Shown here: piece after piece, positions 23,662-35,229 of the stretch
How positions within the stretch are numbered: the first letter of the stretch is position 1
How the letters are laid out: each line of letters begins with the position of its first letter
Source of the DNA: Nectonema munidae
Lineage: Eukaryota; Nematomorpha; Nectonematoida; Nectonematidae
Reading direction: 5' to 3'
Length of the DNA: 64,000 nucleotides
NCBI GenBank assembly: GCA_030549495.1
Contig: JAUIRK010000123.1
Location: 62,001 to 126,000 of the forward strand
Program-made: the position numbers and the translations under genes
The notes under the pieces: generated by a model
Told to the model about the DNA's origin: nothing
The model's input: only the letters and a program-made list of their open reading frames with translations
Database searches by the model: none

Positions 23662-24796
23662 AGAATAATTAATATTTAAACTCATTTATTTTTGATTTAT
23701 TTTTTAATTTTAATTTATAGAATAAAAATAAATTAGAAAATATATGAAATCAAAACAAAATTAGGTTATAAAATTATAAATTATTATTTGTTACGAAGTT
23801 TAATTTAATTAATATTGGCTTAAAATTGTCTCACAAAAGGGTAATTTATGGTCAAAGTGAATAGTTGATAAAAAAAAGATATCCCCTCTGTAAATACATC
23901 AAATAAAGATGATAGATCAGTAAAAAATAATAGGGATTGTCTTTACTAGTTTATTTTCTAATATAGTCTGAACCCTAAGGATGGATCCAAGTAATCTTTT
24001 TATTTTTCCAAAACCTTAAAATTTTAAGATTTCATAATTTGTAATTGAAGAAGTTTATTTTTAAAATAAACTTTAATGCATTCAATATATATATATTAAA
24101 AATTATACATAAAAGTTTTTTGCATTTTAAAAATGAAATAGTTAGGGATAGAAAAATAATCGCGATTTTTTTGATTGCTTGAACTAGAATTTTAAAATTG
24201 GAAAAAAATAGCATTATTTAATAGATACCATCAAGATAAAAATCGGATTTAATAAACATTATAGATATAGATAGAAGAAATAGACAAGTGAAAGAAAAAA
24301 TAAATTCTAAGACTTATTTAAAAATTGTAAAAAAATTGAACAAGCTATAATACAGGTGGTTTAATATTCAAATTAGCTGAATTATATAGTTATTAAAAAT
24401 ATTAATTTGGATAAAAACGTTATTACTAAATGCCTTTGGTTCAATATAAAAGTAAATAAACAAAAACAGAGAATCGAGGGTCGTTCGAGTATAATATAAT
24501 AACGAGAATAATTTGAGGTCAAAAAAATAATTACCTAAAAATCGTTAATTTTATAAATGACATAATATGTTATAATATATTACACTTATTTTATCTTTGA
24601 ACCATGCTACACTACAAGTATTATTTTTGTAATTTTATTTATTTATTTATTAAACAAATTCCAAATCAAGCTGAGATGGACATGTGGAATCTTTTCACAA
24701 ACGAAGGATTGAACGACACAATAGGTGAGAAGAAGTTGAATGAACACGAGCAAACATCAGGAGTTCAAAGAAGCAAGAAGCCATCGAGATAAACTT
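23662..24796. other. AT-rich intergenic stretch
   Basis: Very AT-rich sequence with long A and T runs. A short plus-strand frame at 24667-24792 (QAEMDMWNLFTNEGLNDTIG) looks less random than its surroundings but is unassigned. It is cut by the MITE just downstream. Confidence 0.4.
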
Positions 24797-24804
24797 CCAG
24801 TTGT

Positions 24805-24958
24805 CATTGGCGTAGCCAGAGGGGGGCAAGGGGGCAGTGCCCCCCCTCCCAATACCTTTTCTGCCCCTCACAAATAATTTTATTTCCAATATGCTTGCCC
24901 CCCTCCCCTAAATTCCTTGCATGCCCCCCCCAACTTCCATTTTTTGGCTACGCCACTG
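24805..24958. mobile_element. 154-bp hAT-type MITE
   Basis: The ends are inverted: CATTGGCGTAGCCA and, from the other side, CAGTGGCGTAGCCA. A perfect 8-bp target duplication CCAGTTGT lies on both sides (24797-24804 and 24959-24966). The interior is a G-rich then C-rich fold-back (GGGGGGCAAGGGGGCAGTGC). Confidence 0.88.
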
Positions 24959-25299
24959 CCAGTTGTGCAATTCAAAAGCCAGTATAAAGCAGAATTCAAG
25001 AATAACATTCTTTATCGAAAGAGCAAGAAAAAAAGAAAAAAAGAGAGAAAAAAAAAGAAATACACGCACATGATTTGTACATAAAGATTAAAGATTGATT
25101 ATTGCTTTTTTAACAGCGTTTTGAATATAAGGAGGTTAGAGAAATCGAGATGGCTATAAAATCTATTTATATTGTGATAGATACCATAAATTATTTTCTT
25201 AAAGCAGCTGTTAGTGTCAAAAGACTGAAAATAAAATAGATGATTGGATCTAGTGAAGTGGGAGTGAATACTATTATTATATTAATTGATAATTTTTTA

Positions 25300-25790
25300 T
25301 AAGAAGTAAAATTGCAGATTACAAAGTCTTTAATTGCATGGCTTTTTTCAGACCATGTTCCAATTCTTTTATCAACAAATTTTAAAGTTAATAGTATAAA
25401 TAAAAAAAAAGTTGTGCGAAGTATTTGATGAAGGGGTGTTCTATGAACTATCTACAAATGTTAAATGCAAAAATTTCCTGAGTTATACGCTAATGATGGT
25501 TCTAAAATCTTAGAGCAGATAACTTTTACAATATCAGAAACAATTAAAAAGTGCACTTCAATAGTTGAATTTAAAAAAAATAAATATAAATTCAAAATCA
25601 ACCTTGGATAACTTTAGAAGTCATAAAAATGATAAAAAGCGTGATAAACTTTATCAAAAATATAAAAAAATGAAAATTTCATAAATCAGAGATTTGAAAC
25701 AAAAGTATTTTTTGATCAATTTTCAAACTGTAGTTCGACTCAAATGACTTGGAATAGCATCAATAACCAACCTATTAAGTACATACTAAA
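25300..25790 (+). mobile_element. LINE fragment, endonuclease-RT linker
   Basis: Plus-strand translation reads SDHVPILLSTNFKV (the last motif of an APE endonuclease) and, further on, a broken DKLYQKYKKMK linker like the KPWITxxI...KKRDKLYKKF segment that precedes LINE reverse transcriptases. The copy is heavily decayed. Confidence 0.5.
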
Positions 25791-25937
25791 ATAATTTTTT
25801 ACCAAACGATTCACAAAAGAACTTTTAAGTTGGTAATATTTGTAACAATTTATGCGTAGATATACATCTTTTATTTCACAATGGAAAAATCTAACTGACG
25901 GCCATTTTAGCTATTGCTTTTTCCAGGATTGTAAATT

Positions 25938-26172
25938 TTGTTGGTTGGTTGGTTGGAGATATCAAAGCACTTTTAGCCGTAAGGTAATATGCTCGCATTA
26001 TGTTTAAGGTAGTTATTCACAATTTTTGTAACTTTGTTTTTAGAGTTGGGAGCCTTTGGGATGGAACCCCTTACCTTTAACTGTTAAGCTGAGAGGTACA
26101 CCCTAACAACCATTGAAGAAAATATGTGATATTTTATATTTGGTAAATATATATATATATATATATATATCA
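25938..26172. repeat. (GTTG)n tract, unassigned repeat and (AT)n
   Basis: A GTTG-repeat tract starts at about 25938. A less AT-rich stretch to about 26120 resembles a dispersed repeat but is not identified. An (AT)12 microsatellite follows at about 26147-26170, near the 3' end of the minus-strand LINE. Confidence 0.45.
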
Positions 26173-26892
26173 TTATAAATATTTATATATATGTGCACTT
26201 CAAACTTTAATTATACCTTCCGTGAATTTTTCTTTTTGAATAAATTTTTTCTCTCTCTCTCTATTAAAAGATATCAGAAAACTAGTGATTTTTGAAAGAT
26301 AGCTTATAATAAAGCATGCATAAAAGATAGGTGTTAATTTCGTATATATTGAAGAACGTAATTAGTTTTTTTCATTATTGTAGTTAGTGAATTTTATACA
26401 CTTTGTTTGTACTCGTAGTAGTTTATTTATATATGTGAAATTACTTGTGCACCAAAAGATATTGCAATATATTAAATGAGGGTAAACATAAGAATAGTAT
26501 AGAGTAGTCCTGGTTCTAGAAGTTAGAAAATGCCGTAATCTAAAGAAGGTTCCATAAAGACGTGAGATTTTAGTAATCAAGTTTTTTATGTAGGGTAGGT
26601 CCATGAGGGATTCGAAGAAAGTGTAAGTCCGAGATAGGTATTATGTTCGACACGCTCTAATTTATAATTATTTATAGTTATTTCATGAGAATCATTTTTA
26701 TTAAATTTGGAAAAAACAACATATTTACATTTACTCAAGTTCAAGTTTAAGGGATTGTTATCACACCAAGTATGGACTAATCCAAGTACATTATTGATCT
26801 GATTATCATAGTTCAAATTACTAAATAGGATGAAATGTAAACAAATATCATCTGCATATAAAATGGGTGAACAGTGGTCACAGAGATATATA

Positions 26893-28236
26893 GGAAGAAA
26901 ACCTGTCTACAGCGACTTGAGTTGGCTGCTAAAAAAAGTCGCTGTAGACAGAAGGTCGTTAGAGAGAGGTTCAAAAATAGATAGGCAATATTTTAATTAA
27001 AGAAAAATAATACAAAGAGGTAAAAACATATGATTTTATTTATAAAAATTAATGTTCTTTTAGAAATGTTTCAAGATTCGTCTGTTTCTAATTAGACATT
27101 TGATGATTTTCAACACAATCAAGTGCACTTTTTGCTAAGTTGAAAAGAGTCTTGGACTTTATTAGAAACCAACCATTAGAAGCTTTAAAATTGACATCAC
27201 CAACTTCTCCTGCAATCTGTATAGCCTTCTCTCGAATCATCACACCAGAAATAGGAATTTTACATTTTGAATTGATACCTGTATTCCACATTTGTTTAAT
27301 TTTTTCTTTATTTTTGATAATATTTTGAATCTGTGTGTTTCCAACATGATAATCTTCAGTTAGCTTATAACATGGAACACCACTTTCATTTTTATCGATA
27401 ACTTCGATTTTTTGCTTGATGTTAAGGTAACAGCGTTTTACTTTTTTTGCCTCTAAAAAATAAACAAGATGTTTATTTTAATGTGAGATAAAAACCTTAG
27501 AGTAATTTCAAATAGAAGGTATTTATTAAAATAAAATTCCTCGTTTACTCATTACTTTTAATTTTAAATTATAGATGTGCATTTTCTCTATTCTCAAACA
27601 AATAGGAAAAAGTCGCTTTTTAAATTTAAAAAATCTCTCAAATTTTTTACTAATAAAATTCTTAAAAAAATGATATTTATTTAATAAGGTTCAAATCTTT
27701 AAGAGATTTTACTTGATTAAAATTATAGAATAACTATTACACTGAATATTATACACTGAATTTATAGCCCTATAAATTTTGTAATAAAAAAAAGCTGTGA
27801 CTAGTCAAATTAATACCCCACGGTACCTTTACCTAGAAAACCTTACATAAAAAAAATTTTTAAAACAAAATATAAAAAAATAATTATACAGTTGAAGTAA
27901 TTTGAAAAATGAAAAAAAAAAATTAAATTCTTATATATTATTAGTATATAAATAATAGTCTTTAAGTTTTTATTAAATAATAAAAACTAGATAAAATTTG
28001 AAAAACCACTTGTAGCCATTTTAGAACTTTGGTAAAATAAAATTGTTTTTTGAAAAAGTCGTAAATAAGAGGTAAATAATACCAAAAAAAACGTTAAATA
28101 AGGTCGCATAACACAGGGTCGTATAATAAAGGTAAAAAATCTATTCATAGTCTAATAAACAAACTTTTGAAAAAATTTAAGTCTCTGTTAACAGAGAGTC
28201 GTATATTAAAGGTGTCGCTGTAGACAGGTTTTACTG
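26893..28236 (-). mobile_element. Tigger/pogo element inserted in the LINE
   Basis: The ends are inverted (AAAACCTGTCTACAGCGAC, positions 26898-26916 and 28212-28230) and TA lies on both sides. A GTCGTATATTAAAGGT-like word is repeated near the right end. A minus-strand frame (27291-27088, with more coding-like sequence upstream to about 27420) encodes the N-terminal CENPB-type DNA-binding region: MWNTGINSKCKIPISGVMIR then EKAIQIAGEVG and SNGWFLIKSK. No DDE domain is present, so it is non-autonomous. It sits inside the LINE reverse transcriptase and is therefore younger. Confidence 0.85.
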
Positions 28237-28923
28237 TATAATAAAAACAGGAAAGGACCTAGTATGGAGCCTTGGGGAACTCCATTTTGGATGGGCCTGG
28301 GTGAGGACTTAAAATAATCTTTGTATATGTAAAAACTCCATGATTCAAGATAGTTTTTAAACTAGAGGAAAAGAAACCCATCCTGTAAAGCTTGTGAAGG
28401 AGAATTTTATGGTTAAATGTATCAAAGGCTTTAGAAAGGTCGAGAAAAACGCAAAGCGAAGATCTTAGAAAGAATTACAGATTCTATTAAGAAGTGTTAA
28501 AATGTCGGTTTCAGTAGATTTACAGTTAAGGATGGCAAATTGATGGTTGAAGATTAGTTTATATTTGTTGACAAATTCTGTAAATCTTGTGAGGACCATT
28601 CGTTCTAGAATTTTTGAAAAATTAGAGAATATTGATATGGGTCGATAATTAGTAATAGATAATTAAGGTTTATTTGATTTTAATATTGGAATGACTTGGG
28701 CATGTTTTAAATGGCCCGGAAAAATGCCAGAGAGATAGCTTAGATTGAAGAGGTGAAAAAGGGGAGGGATCAGCAAATCTGGCAAACTGGTTAAAAGGTA
28801 TAATTTTATCAGAAAAATTAAAACATTGAGAATTGACTACGCTTTCCGGGAAAGAAAAGCCTTGAAGAAACTCATCGTGGGTGAAAGGAGCGGCTTCAGA
28901 TTGTTTTGGTTTGAAGAGGTTAT

Positions 28924-29847
28924 TTAAAGTCTTCCAGATATTTTTAGTGTCAGTGAGCTTTTTGGAGTAATATTTGCTCTTAGGGAGTCTAATTTGTGAC
29001 TTATAATATGATAAGAGGATTTATTAGCATTTAAATTATATGTATTAGGAATTTGCTTGTTCTTTTTGAAGAGATATTCTTTTCGCTTTTTATAGGCAAG
29101 AAGATTACTTTTAAACCATTGATTAGAAATTATTACGTTATTATATGCAACTAAAGGAAACCTCAATTCAAAATTATTTTTGAAAATGTGATAAAAGGTA
29201 TCAAATGCAGAATTAACATCAATGCTTACAAAACCATTCGTAAAATAAGAATTCTGTAATTTTACATAAAAAACTTTATAGTTAAAGTTAGAAAAATTTC
29301 TTCGATAAGAAATGTGCTTGGTGGAAAGAGTTTTCTTGAAAAAGTTTCCTACTGAGACTAAGCTACCATAGTGGTCAGATATGTCTGCTATTACATTGGT
29401 GGTCGAGAGAGGACAGTTGAAGTTGATAAATACATTATCTATAAGTGATCCCGAAGAATGACTCTTTTTTGTGATAATCGGTGCGAAACCAAGTTGTAAA
29501 AAGATACTAAAGAGCTCTTCACAATATTTATCCTCACTGATTTTCAACAAATTTACATTGAAGTCTCCACATATAATGAATTTTGAAATAAGAAGATACG
29601 TAGTTAATTCTTCTAACCACAGGAGAAAGCTTCTCAAATTTGAGGAAGGGGGACGATAGAAAACACCTATGTAAAAGTGAGAATTTGAAATAAGTGATTT
29701 TAAAACCAGAAAGTCGCAAATATTATCACCATAGGTGAACGCTTCGGAAAATGACAGTTTGAAACACGACCTGAAAAAGATTCCCTCTCCTCCTCCTCTT
29801 TTTTCTTTACTGAAAAATTTATATTTAAACCCAGGTACATCATACAA
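28924..29847 (-). CDS. LINE endonuclease domain (open 307 codons)
   Basis: This is the longest open frame in the window. It encodes an apurinic-endonuclease-like domain that nicks target DNA for LINE insertion. GVFYRPPSSN, ICGDFNVNLL and SDHYG correspond to the family's catalytic and metal-binding motifs. The last 100 residues are the linker towards the reverse transcriptase, which follows in other frames. This is mobile-element coding sequence, not a host gene. The N-terminal first strand and the E of the LTETW motif lie upstream, beyond a stop. Confidence 0.85.
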   Translation of the reverse strand: MYDVPGFKYKFFSKEKRGGGEGIFFRSCFKLSFSEAFTYGDNICDFLVLKSLISNSHFYIGVFYRPPSSNLRSFLLWLEELTTYLLISKFIICGDFNVNLLKISEDKYCEELFSIFLQLGFAPIITKKSHSSGSLIDNVFINFNCPLSTTNVIADISDHYGSLVSVGNFFKKTLSTKHISYRRNFSNFNYKVFYVKLQNSYFTNGFVSIDVNSAFDTFYHIFKNNFELRFPLVAYNNVIISNQWFKSNLLAYKKRKEYLFKKNKQIPNTYNLNANKSSYHIISHKLDSLRANITPKSSLTLKISGRL

Positions 29848-30082
29848 CAGCTCATTGGAAGGTTGCTATATTTCAGTTAAAACTATTAAGTCAAGGCATG
29901 ATATGTAAGGAGATAAAAAAAAGTATGAATTGATGGAAATTAGAACTTAGACTACGAATATTGATATAAAAAACTGAGAGTTTCAGGACAATTAGAAGAA
30001 AACACAATTTCATCAGGGAAGAGTAGTGAGGTTTTGGGGTACGGTAAATGACATGATTTTAGCATTTTTAGTTGGTATAGAT

Positions 30083-30970
30083 CAGGGGTGAGGAACATGC
30101 GGCCTTAAGGCCGCATGCGGCCTTCCGGGCTATCAAGTGCGGCCTTTGAAATAAATATTATTTTTTATAAAAACCTTGAATAGTTTTTAAGTCTGGAATC
30201 ATTATACACCTGAAACTTATAATATAAACCACACACATAGACGAAAGGAATATTAATTGTGTTCAGTGATGTTATTCCCAGAAATTGGAAGCATTTTTCT
30301 CGGAACCCAATGAATTTTAACTTAACAGGTATTCTCCCAATGTCCTCATATGAAGACACAAAATAGATTGTCTTTAATTTATGATAATTTTTTGTAACAG
30401 TGACAACGAATTTGAAAGAAGAAAATAGGAACTTTAATGAAGAAAGGGACTGCAATATTTTTTAGTGAATAGTGGCGGCAAAATGTCTTGCTTGCTGTGT
30501 GATACCACAATTGTAACGGTTTTAAAGAAATGCAATGCACAGCAACATTACGCTCTTCATAAAGACAATAAATATGCCAAATTAGAGGGTGAGTCTGGAA
30601 AGCTAGCACTGAAGAAATTTAAAGATGGAAAGCAAAGACAATAGTTCCATTCTGTGTTACATCAAGGGAATGTTGCGAGAGAAGCCAGCTATAAAGTTGC
30701 ATATTTGCTTGGAAAAAAGGGTAAACCATTCACCGATGCAGAACTCATGAAGGAATGTATTTTAAAAGTAGTAAGATGTGTAGATCCAAATAAAGTTAAC
30801 AAATATAAAGAGGTGCCTCTTAAAATAAGGATTAAAATACAGATCGACACTATGAATTGGCTTGTAATGTAACAGAGCAACTCAAAAATGTAATCCAGAA
30901 GGAAAATGTGTATTACTCAGTAGCCTTGGATGAATCGACAGATTCCACAGATTCAGCACAAGTATTGTAT
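30083..30970 (+). mobile_element. BED-finger hAT (ZBED-type) fragment
   Basis: The left end CAGGGGTGAGGAACATGCGG begins a hAT-style terminus containing a 22-bp perfect palindrome (30096-30117). Plus-strand translation gives a BED zinc-finger portion (CLLCDTTIVTVLKKCNAQQH, YALHKDNKYAKLEGESGK) and then YKVAYLLGKKGKPFTDAELM, KECILKVVRCVDPNK and LDESTDSTDSAQVL, the start of a ZBED/GTF2IRD2-like hAT transposase. It contains stops and stops short at a TTAA (30970-30973). No right end was found. Confidence 0.75.
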
Positions 30971-32770
30971 TAACCCTATTAGTGCTGGGGGACAGTTTGG
31001 AACGCATAACACTTTATATATTTAATTTTTTCAATAATCATCGCTAATTTTTAGAAAATGTCAGTCAAAATTTTGATTGATCAAAAATATATCTAATTAA
31101 ATATACCTTCAAATTTTACATAAAATATATGTTTTTATGCTAAATTGGTCATGCTGTTTTCATTTCTGGACTCATTTTTTACATTTAGGATTTGAAAATA
31201 CCTATAAGTATTAATCAAATTTGCGGTTTACTTCTGAAAATTGTCTCCAAAAACATTCCTTCATATTTTACATAAAATATATGTGTTATACTAAATCGGC
31301 CATGCTGGTTTCATTTCTGGATTAATTTTTTACGTTTAGGATCTGGAAATACCTATAAGTGTTAATCAAATTTGCGGTTTACTTCTAAAAATTATCTCCA
31401 AAACATTCATTCAAATTTTACAATGAAATATATGTGTTATACTAAATCAGCCATGCTGGTTTCATTTCTGTACTCATTTTTTACATTTAGGATTTCAAAA
31501 TACCTATAAGTATTAATCAAATTTGCGGTTTACTTCTGAAAATTGTCTCCAAAAACATTCCTTCACATTTTACATAAAATATATGTGTTATACTAAATCG
31601 GCCATGCTAGTTTCATTTCTGTACTAATTTTTTACGTTTAGGATCTGGAAATACCTATAAGTGTTAATCAAATTTGCGGTTTACTTCTAAAAATTATCTC
31701 CAAAAACATTCATTCAAATTTTACAATGAAATATATGTGTTATACTAAATCGGCCATGCTGGTTTCATTTCTGGACTCATTTTTTACATTTAGGATTTGA
31801 AAACACCTATGAGTATTAATCAAATTTGCGGTTTACTTCTGAAAATTGTCTCCAAAAACATTCCTTCACATTTTACATAAAATATATGTGTTATACTAAA
31901 TCAGCCATGCTGGTTTCATTTCTAGACTAATTTTTTACGTTTAGGATCTGGAAATACCTATAAGTGTTATCAAATTTGCAGTTTACTTCTAAAAATTGTC
32001 TCCAAAAACATTCATTCAAATTTTACAATGAAATATATGTTTTATACCAAATCAACCATGCTGTTTTCATCTCTGAACTCATTTTTCAAATTTAGAAATT
32101 TTAAAATATCAGTCAAAATTTGCGGTTTACTTCTAAAAGCTATCTCCAAATCAAAAAATGCCAGGTGTCAATTAAATTTGCGTTTAGTTCTAAAATTTGT
32201 TTTTATAGCAAATAGATCATGATGATTTCATTTCTCAACACAGTTTTCGCATTTAGAGGTTTTACTGCTAGTCTCAATCAAATTTGCGATTTATGTCTGA
32301 AAACTATATCCCAAAATATTCTCTCTAATTTTACATGAAATATATGTATGTATACCAATTTGACCATGATAATTTTTATTTCTGAAATCATTTTTTGCAT
32401 TTAGAGGTTATAAATGTCTGAAAGTGTCAATCAAATTTTCGATTTAAGTCTAATGTCTGCAGAAATATTTTTGAAATTTAAATAAAATATCTGTTTTTAT
32501 GCCAAATGGAAGATGCTGGTTTCATTTTAGAATTCAGGTTTGGCATTTATGGTTTTAAAATATCTGAAAGCTTGAATCAGATTTGCGGTTTACTTCTAGA
32601 TACTGTCTTCAAAAATATTTTCAAAAAAATAAAATATCTGTTTTATACCAAATCAACTATGCTTATTTTATTTTTGTACTGGATTTTGGATAATACGGTT
32701 AAAAAATATCTCGAAGTGGCAATTGAATTAGTAATGTATGCCTGAAAAACAGTTCTGTAAAAAATTTTCA
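30970..32770. repeat. 151-bp satellite, A-B dimeric array
   Basis: The marker word CATGCT recurs at 31150, 31301, 31452, 31603, 31755, 31906 and 32057, so the period is 151-152 bp. Neighbouring units alternate between two types. Type A has ACATTTAGGATTTGAAAATA and GAAAATTGTCTCC. Type B has ACGTTTAGGATCTGGAAATA and AAAAATTATCTCC with an ATTCATTCAAATTTTAC end. This A-B-A-B-A-B order makes a repeat of about 302 bp. From about 32100 to 32770 the units are much more diverged. No gene is present. Confidence 0.93.
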
Positions 32771-33239
32771 AAAAATGGCTGCATATTAGGTATATAGTAA
32801 AAATATACTTTTTTTTTGTATTGGCTAATACTTTCTACAATCATCTTGAGTATGAAATATTTATTAAAAAAAATAAAACGTATTATAAAATCTTTTGAAA
32901 ATTTGTATGAGAGAAGAAACCAAGTTGAAAACTAATTGAAAAGAGAACATGTGATCAAAACAAATAATTAAAAAAACTAAATGGAAGATCTACAATGTTA
33001 TAATGAACTAGGAAGTGGTTTAATTATATAATATTAGATGCTTCAAAAAAGATTTTGACTGTGAAAAAGAAGTTCCTCTTTTACAAATGAAAAATATTTA
33101 AATCTAAAGCTTATCATCTAGGATTACAGTTAACATTTAGCTAAGATGGGTAGGAAATTTGAAAATTTAGAATAGGTCAGATTTATCAAAAATGGCACAG
33201 GTGCCAATATGTGAGAATTTAGTCACAATCAAGATATTT

Positions 33240-33700
33240 TTAATTTAAATTGAATTTGTCCATCTTTTTCCTTTTGTGTCAAAGAAATAATTTTTTAGAT
33301 GTTGAACGTTGACAACTTTTTGTAATTGAACAATCAACATCACGAATGATTCATCAGAAAAAAACCTTTGAAATAAGATTAGTTGACAAATATTCAGGCC
33401 TGATAATAAAATACACGATACTGATAAAAAAAAGTCTAAGATCATCAAGAAGATTCTTTAATCAGAATGCTTTGAGAGAGGAAAAAAGTAATTTTATCCT
33501 TATAAAAAAATTTTCGAACACACATTGAAAAATATAAATTTCTAATGAAAAAAGAGCTACCAAGAAAGGATCATCATAGAATGAATACCAAAATTACATA
33601 CTGTAAATTATAATATGACGTAGAGACTACGAGCCGATAACGAATTTGTAGCCAAAAAGATGGAGGTCCTATCGAGTTACATAAGTTACTGTAGAATGAA
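33240..33700. repeat. diverged duplicate block, copy 1
   Basis: Resembles 36280-36730 in its last 200 bp: both carry TTTTCGAACA, GAGCTACCAAGA, an ACGAGC/CAAGC-TGATAGC-like word, then TCCTATCGAGTTACAT or TCCTATCGAGATATAT. The first half contains a plus-strand frame (33346-33528) of no known family. Confidence 0.6.
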
Positions 33701-33814
33701 ATATTTTGGGTGAATTAAACACCTAAAGTTGGTTTAACTAAGAAAATTAAGGTTTTGGTTAAATTAAGAAAATAATTACCAGAGAAATACTGCAAGTAGA
33801 AGTTATTTTTATGT

Positions 33815-34400
33815 TTATATATTTGACATTGATTTACAGGTTTAATCGATTTTTTGACAGGTTTTATTGATTTCATAAAAAATGAACATCACCATTAAAT
33901 TCTGCATACTTGAAATGTATAAAAAACTTTAAAAGAATAAAAATTTTAATTTTGACATGGGCTGTCATATTTAAATTATTTTGTCAGGTTTGACTAATTT
34001 TTTATATAAAAAAAGGAATATAACCAGTAAACACAGCCTATACTTGAAAATGGGTATATGTGTGTAAAAAACATTATATAATTATTTAGATAAAAAGTTC
34101 CTTTTTGAGATGAGCTGTAACATTTAGATAAATTTTTTGACAGGTTTAATTGATTTTCATAAAAAATGAATATCACCACTGAATTCTGAATATTTGAAAG
34201 TGGGTATACATGTGTAAAAAACTTTATATACTTATTTAGATAAAAAGTTCCTTTTTGAGATGAGCTGTCACATTTAGATCAATTTTTTGACAGGTTTGAT
34301 TGATTTTCATAAAAAATGAATATCACCACTGAATTCAGCATATTTGAAAATGGGTATACATGTGTAAAAAACTTTATATACTTATTATATACTCTTTTTT
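33815..34400. repeat. second tandem array, about 150-bp units, 4 copies
   Basis: The segment around GAATATCACCACTGAATTC recurs at about 33883, 34015, 34168 and 34318. The last two units (150 bp apart) are nearly identical and the earlier two are diverged. The unit also carries GGGTATACATGTGTAAAAAA and TGAGATGAGCTGTCACATTT. The sequence is unrelated, as far as I can see, to the 151-bp satellite beside it, despite the similar period. Confidence 0.85.
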
Positions 34401-34853
34401 TATAAAAATATTATTAATTAATACTTGTATTGTAACAAGACTTCACATAGGGTGATAATGTTTCAATATTGTATGCTATACATTCTATGAAAATATATTT
34501 ATTTGTATACACTTTTCTGATAACTTTTGGAGAAAATTTTATCCCAATATTGGAAGCATTTTTTTGATTTAGTCCTTATCTGAAATAAACTTACGATATC
34601 ATTCAGCTAAATATCATTTTCTTCAAAATAATATTCTTTAGAGTATTAATATCTAAAAACTTGTCTACATTTTTTAAACAAAACACGGTAACCTTGACTT
34701 CATCTCATAAAATTTTTTATTAGAAGACTAAAACATCTTTCAATTTTGCGTAACTATCATTTCTTCTTTCTTTTAGTTGCGACGCATTGAAATCGGCGCC
34801 ATTTATAAACATCAACTAATAAATTATTGTGTAGATTTTTTAATTTAGTAAAG

Positions 34854-34982
34854 ATGATCAATAAATCAAATATTAATGAAGATACTTTTGATATGTTAAA
34901 TTTTATTAATAAAATTGCTGACCCCATAGTTGTCAATATCATTCATAAGCCGAATGTTTCAAGTCCAAAGTGGAACTATTAA
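34854..34982 (+). CDS. possible small ORF, 42 codons, unassigned
   Basis: A short frame reads MINKSNINEDTFDMLNFINK and ends KPNVSSPKWNY. Just after the stop, in another frame, the sequence can encode ELIKEIECLKIKVKQLKERK, a lysine-rich leucine-zipper-like heptad run. It may be a decayed coding fragment within the repeat block. I do not recognise the family, and chance is quite possible. Confidence 0.2.
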   Translation: MINKSNINEDTFDMLNFINKIADPIVVNIIHKPNVSSPKWNY

Positions 34983-35229
34983 AAAACGAATGTGAGTGAA
35001 CTCATAAAGGAAATTGAATGTTTAAAAATTAAAGTTAAACAATTGAAAGAAAGAAAAGAACGTTATTCAGGAGAACGTTAAGACCATTGAGGTCAATGAA
35101 ATCAAATGTATACATACAGCTTATTGATCATTTGAAAGTGAAGTTCATCTAAGGCATTTATCTAATATTATTTTTAATTTCAAGTTTTATTTCTAAATAA
35201 AGAATAAATTTGGGTCTATTTGGGTAAAA

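Larger units (their letters stand above)
26200..30050 (-). mobile_element. Jockey/CR1-like LINE, split by a Tigger insertion
   Basis: Reading down the minus strand: an APE endonuclease (frame 29847-28924) with GGGEGIFFR, GVFYRPPSSN, ICGDFNVN, SLIDNVFIN and SDHYGS; then reverse-transcriptase pieces NYRPISIFSNFSKILER, DLSKAFDTFNHKIL and GVPQGSILGPFLFL (28650-28240). After the inserted Tigger the reading resumes with CDHCSPILYADD (the YxDD catalytic box, about 26850) and ends in the conserved tail SRLYGTFFRLRHFL and YPHLIYCNIFW (26604-26362). Several frame breaks make it inactive. I see no first open frame and no clear 5' end. Clade assignment rests on motif style only. Confidence 0.85.

Noticed and set aside
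28924-29847. Host gene of 307 residues
   Set aside because: The sequence is a LINE endonuclease, and reverse-transcriptase motifs follow it.
31000-32100. CRISPR-like array, because of regular repeats
   Set aside because: The units are 151 bp with no unique spacers, in eukaryotic intron-bearing DNA. It is a satellite.
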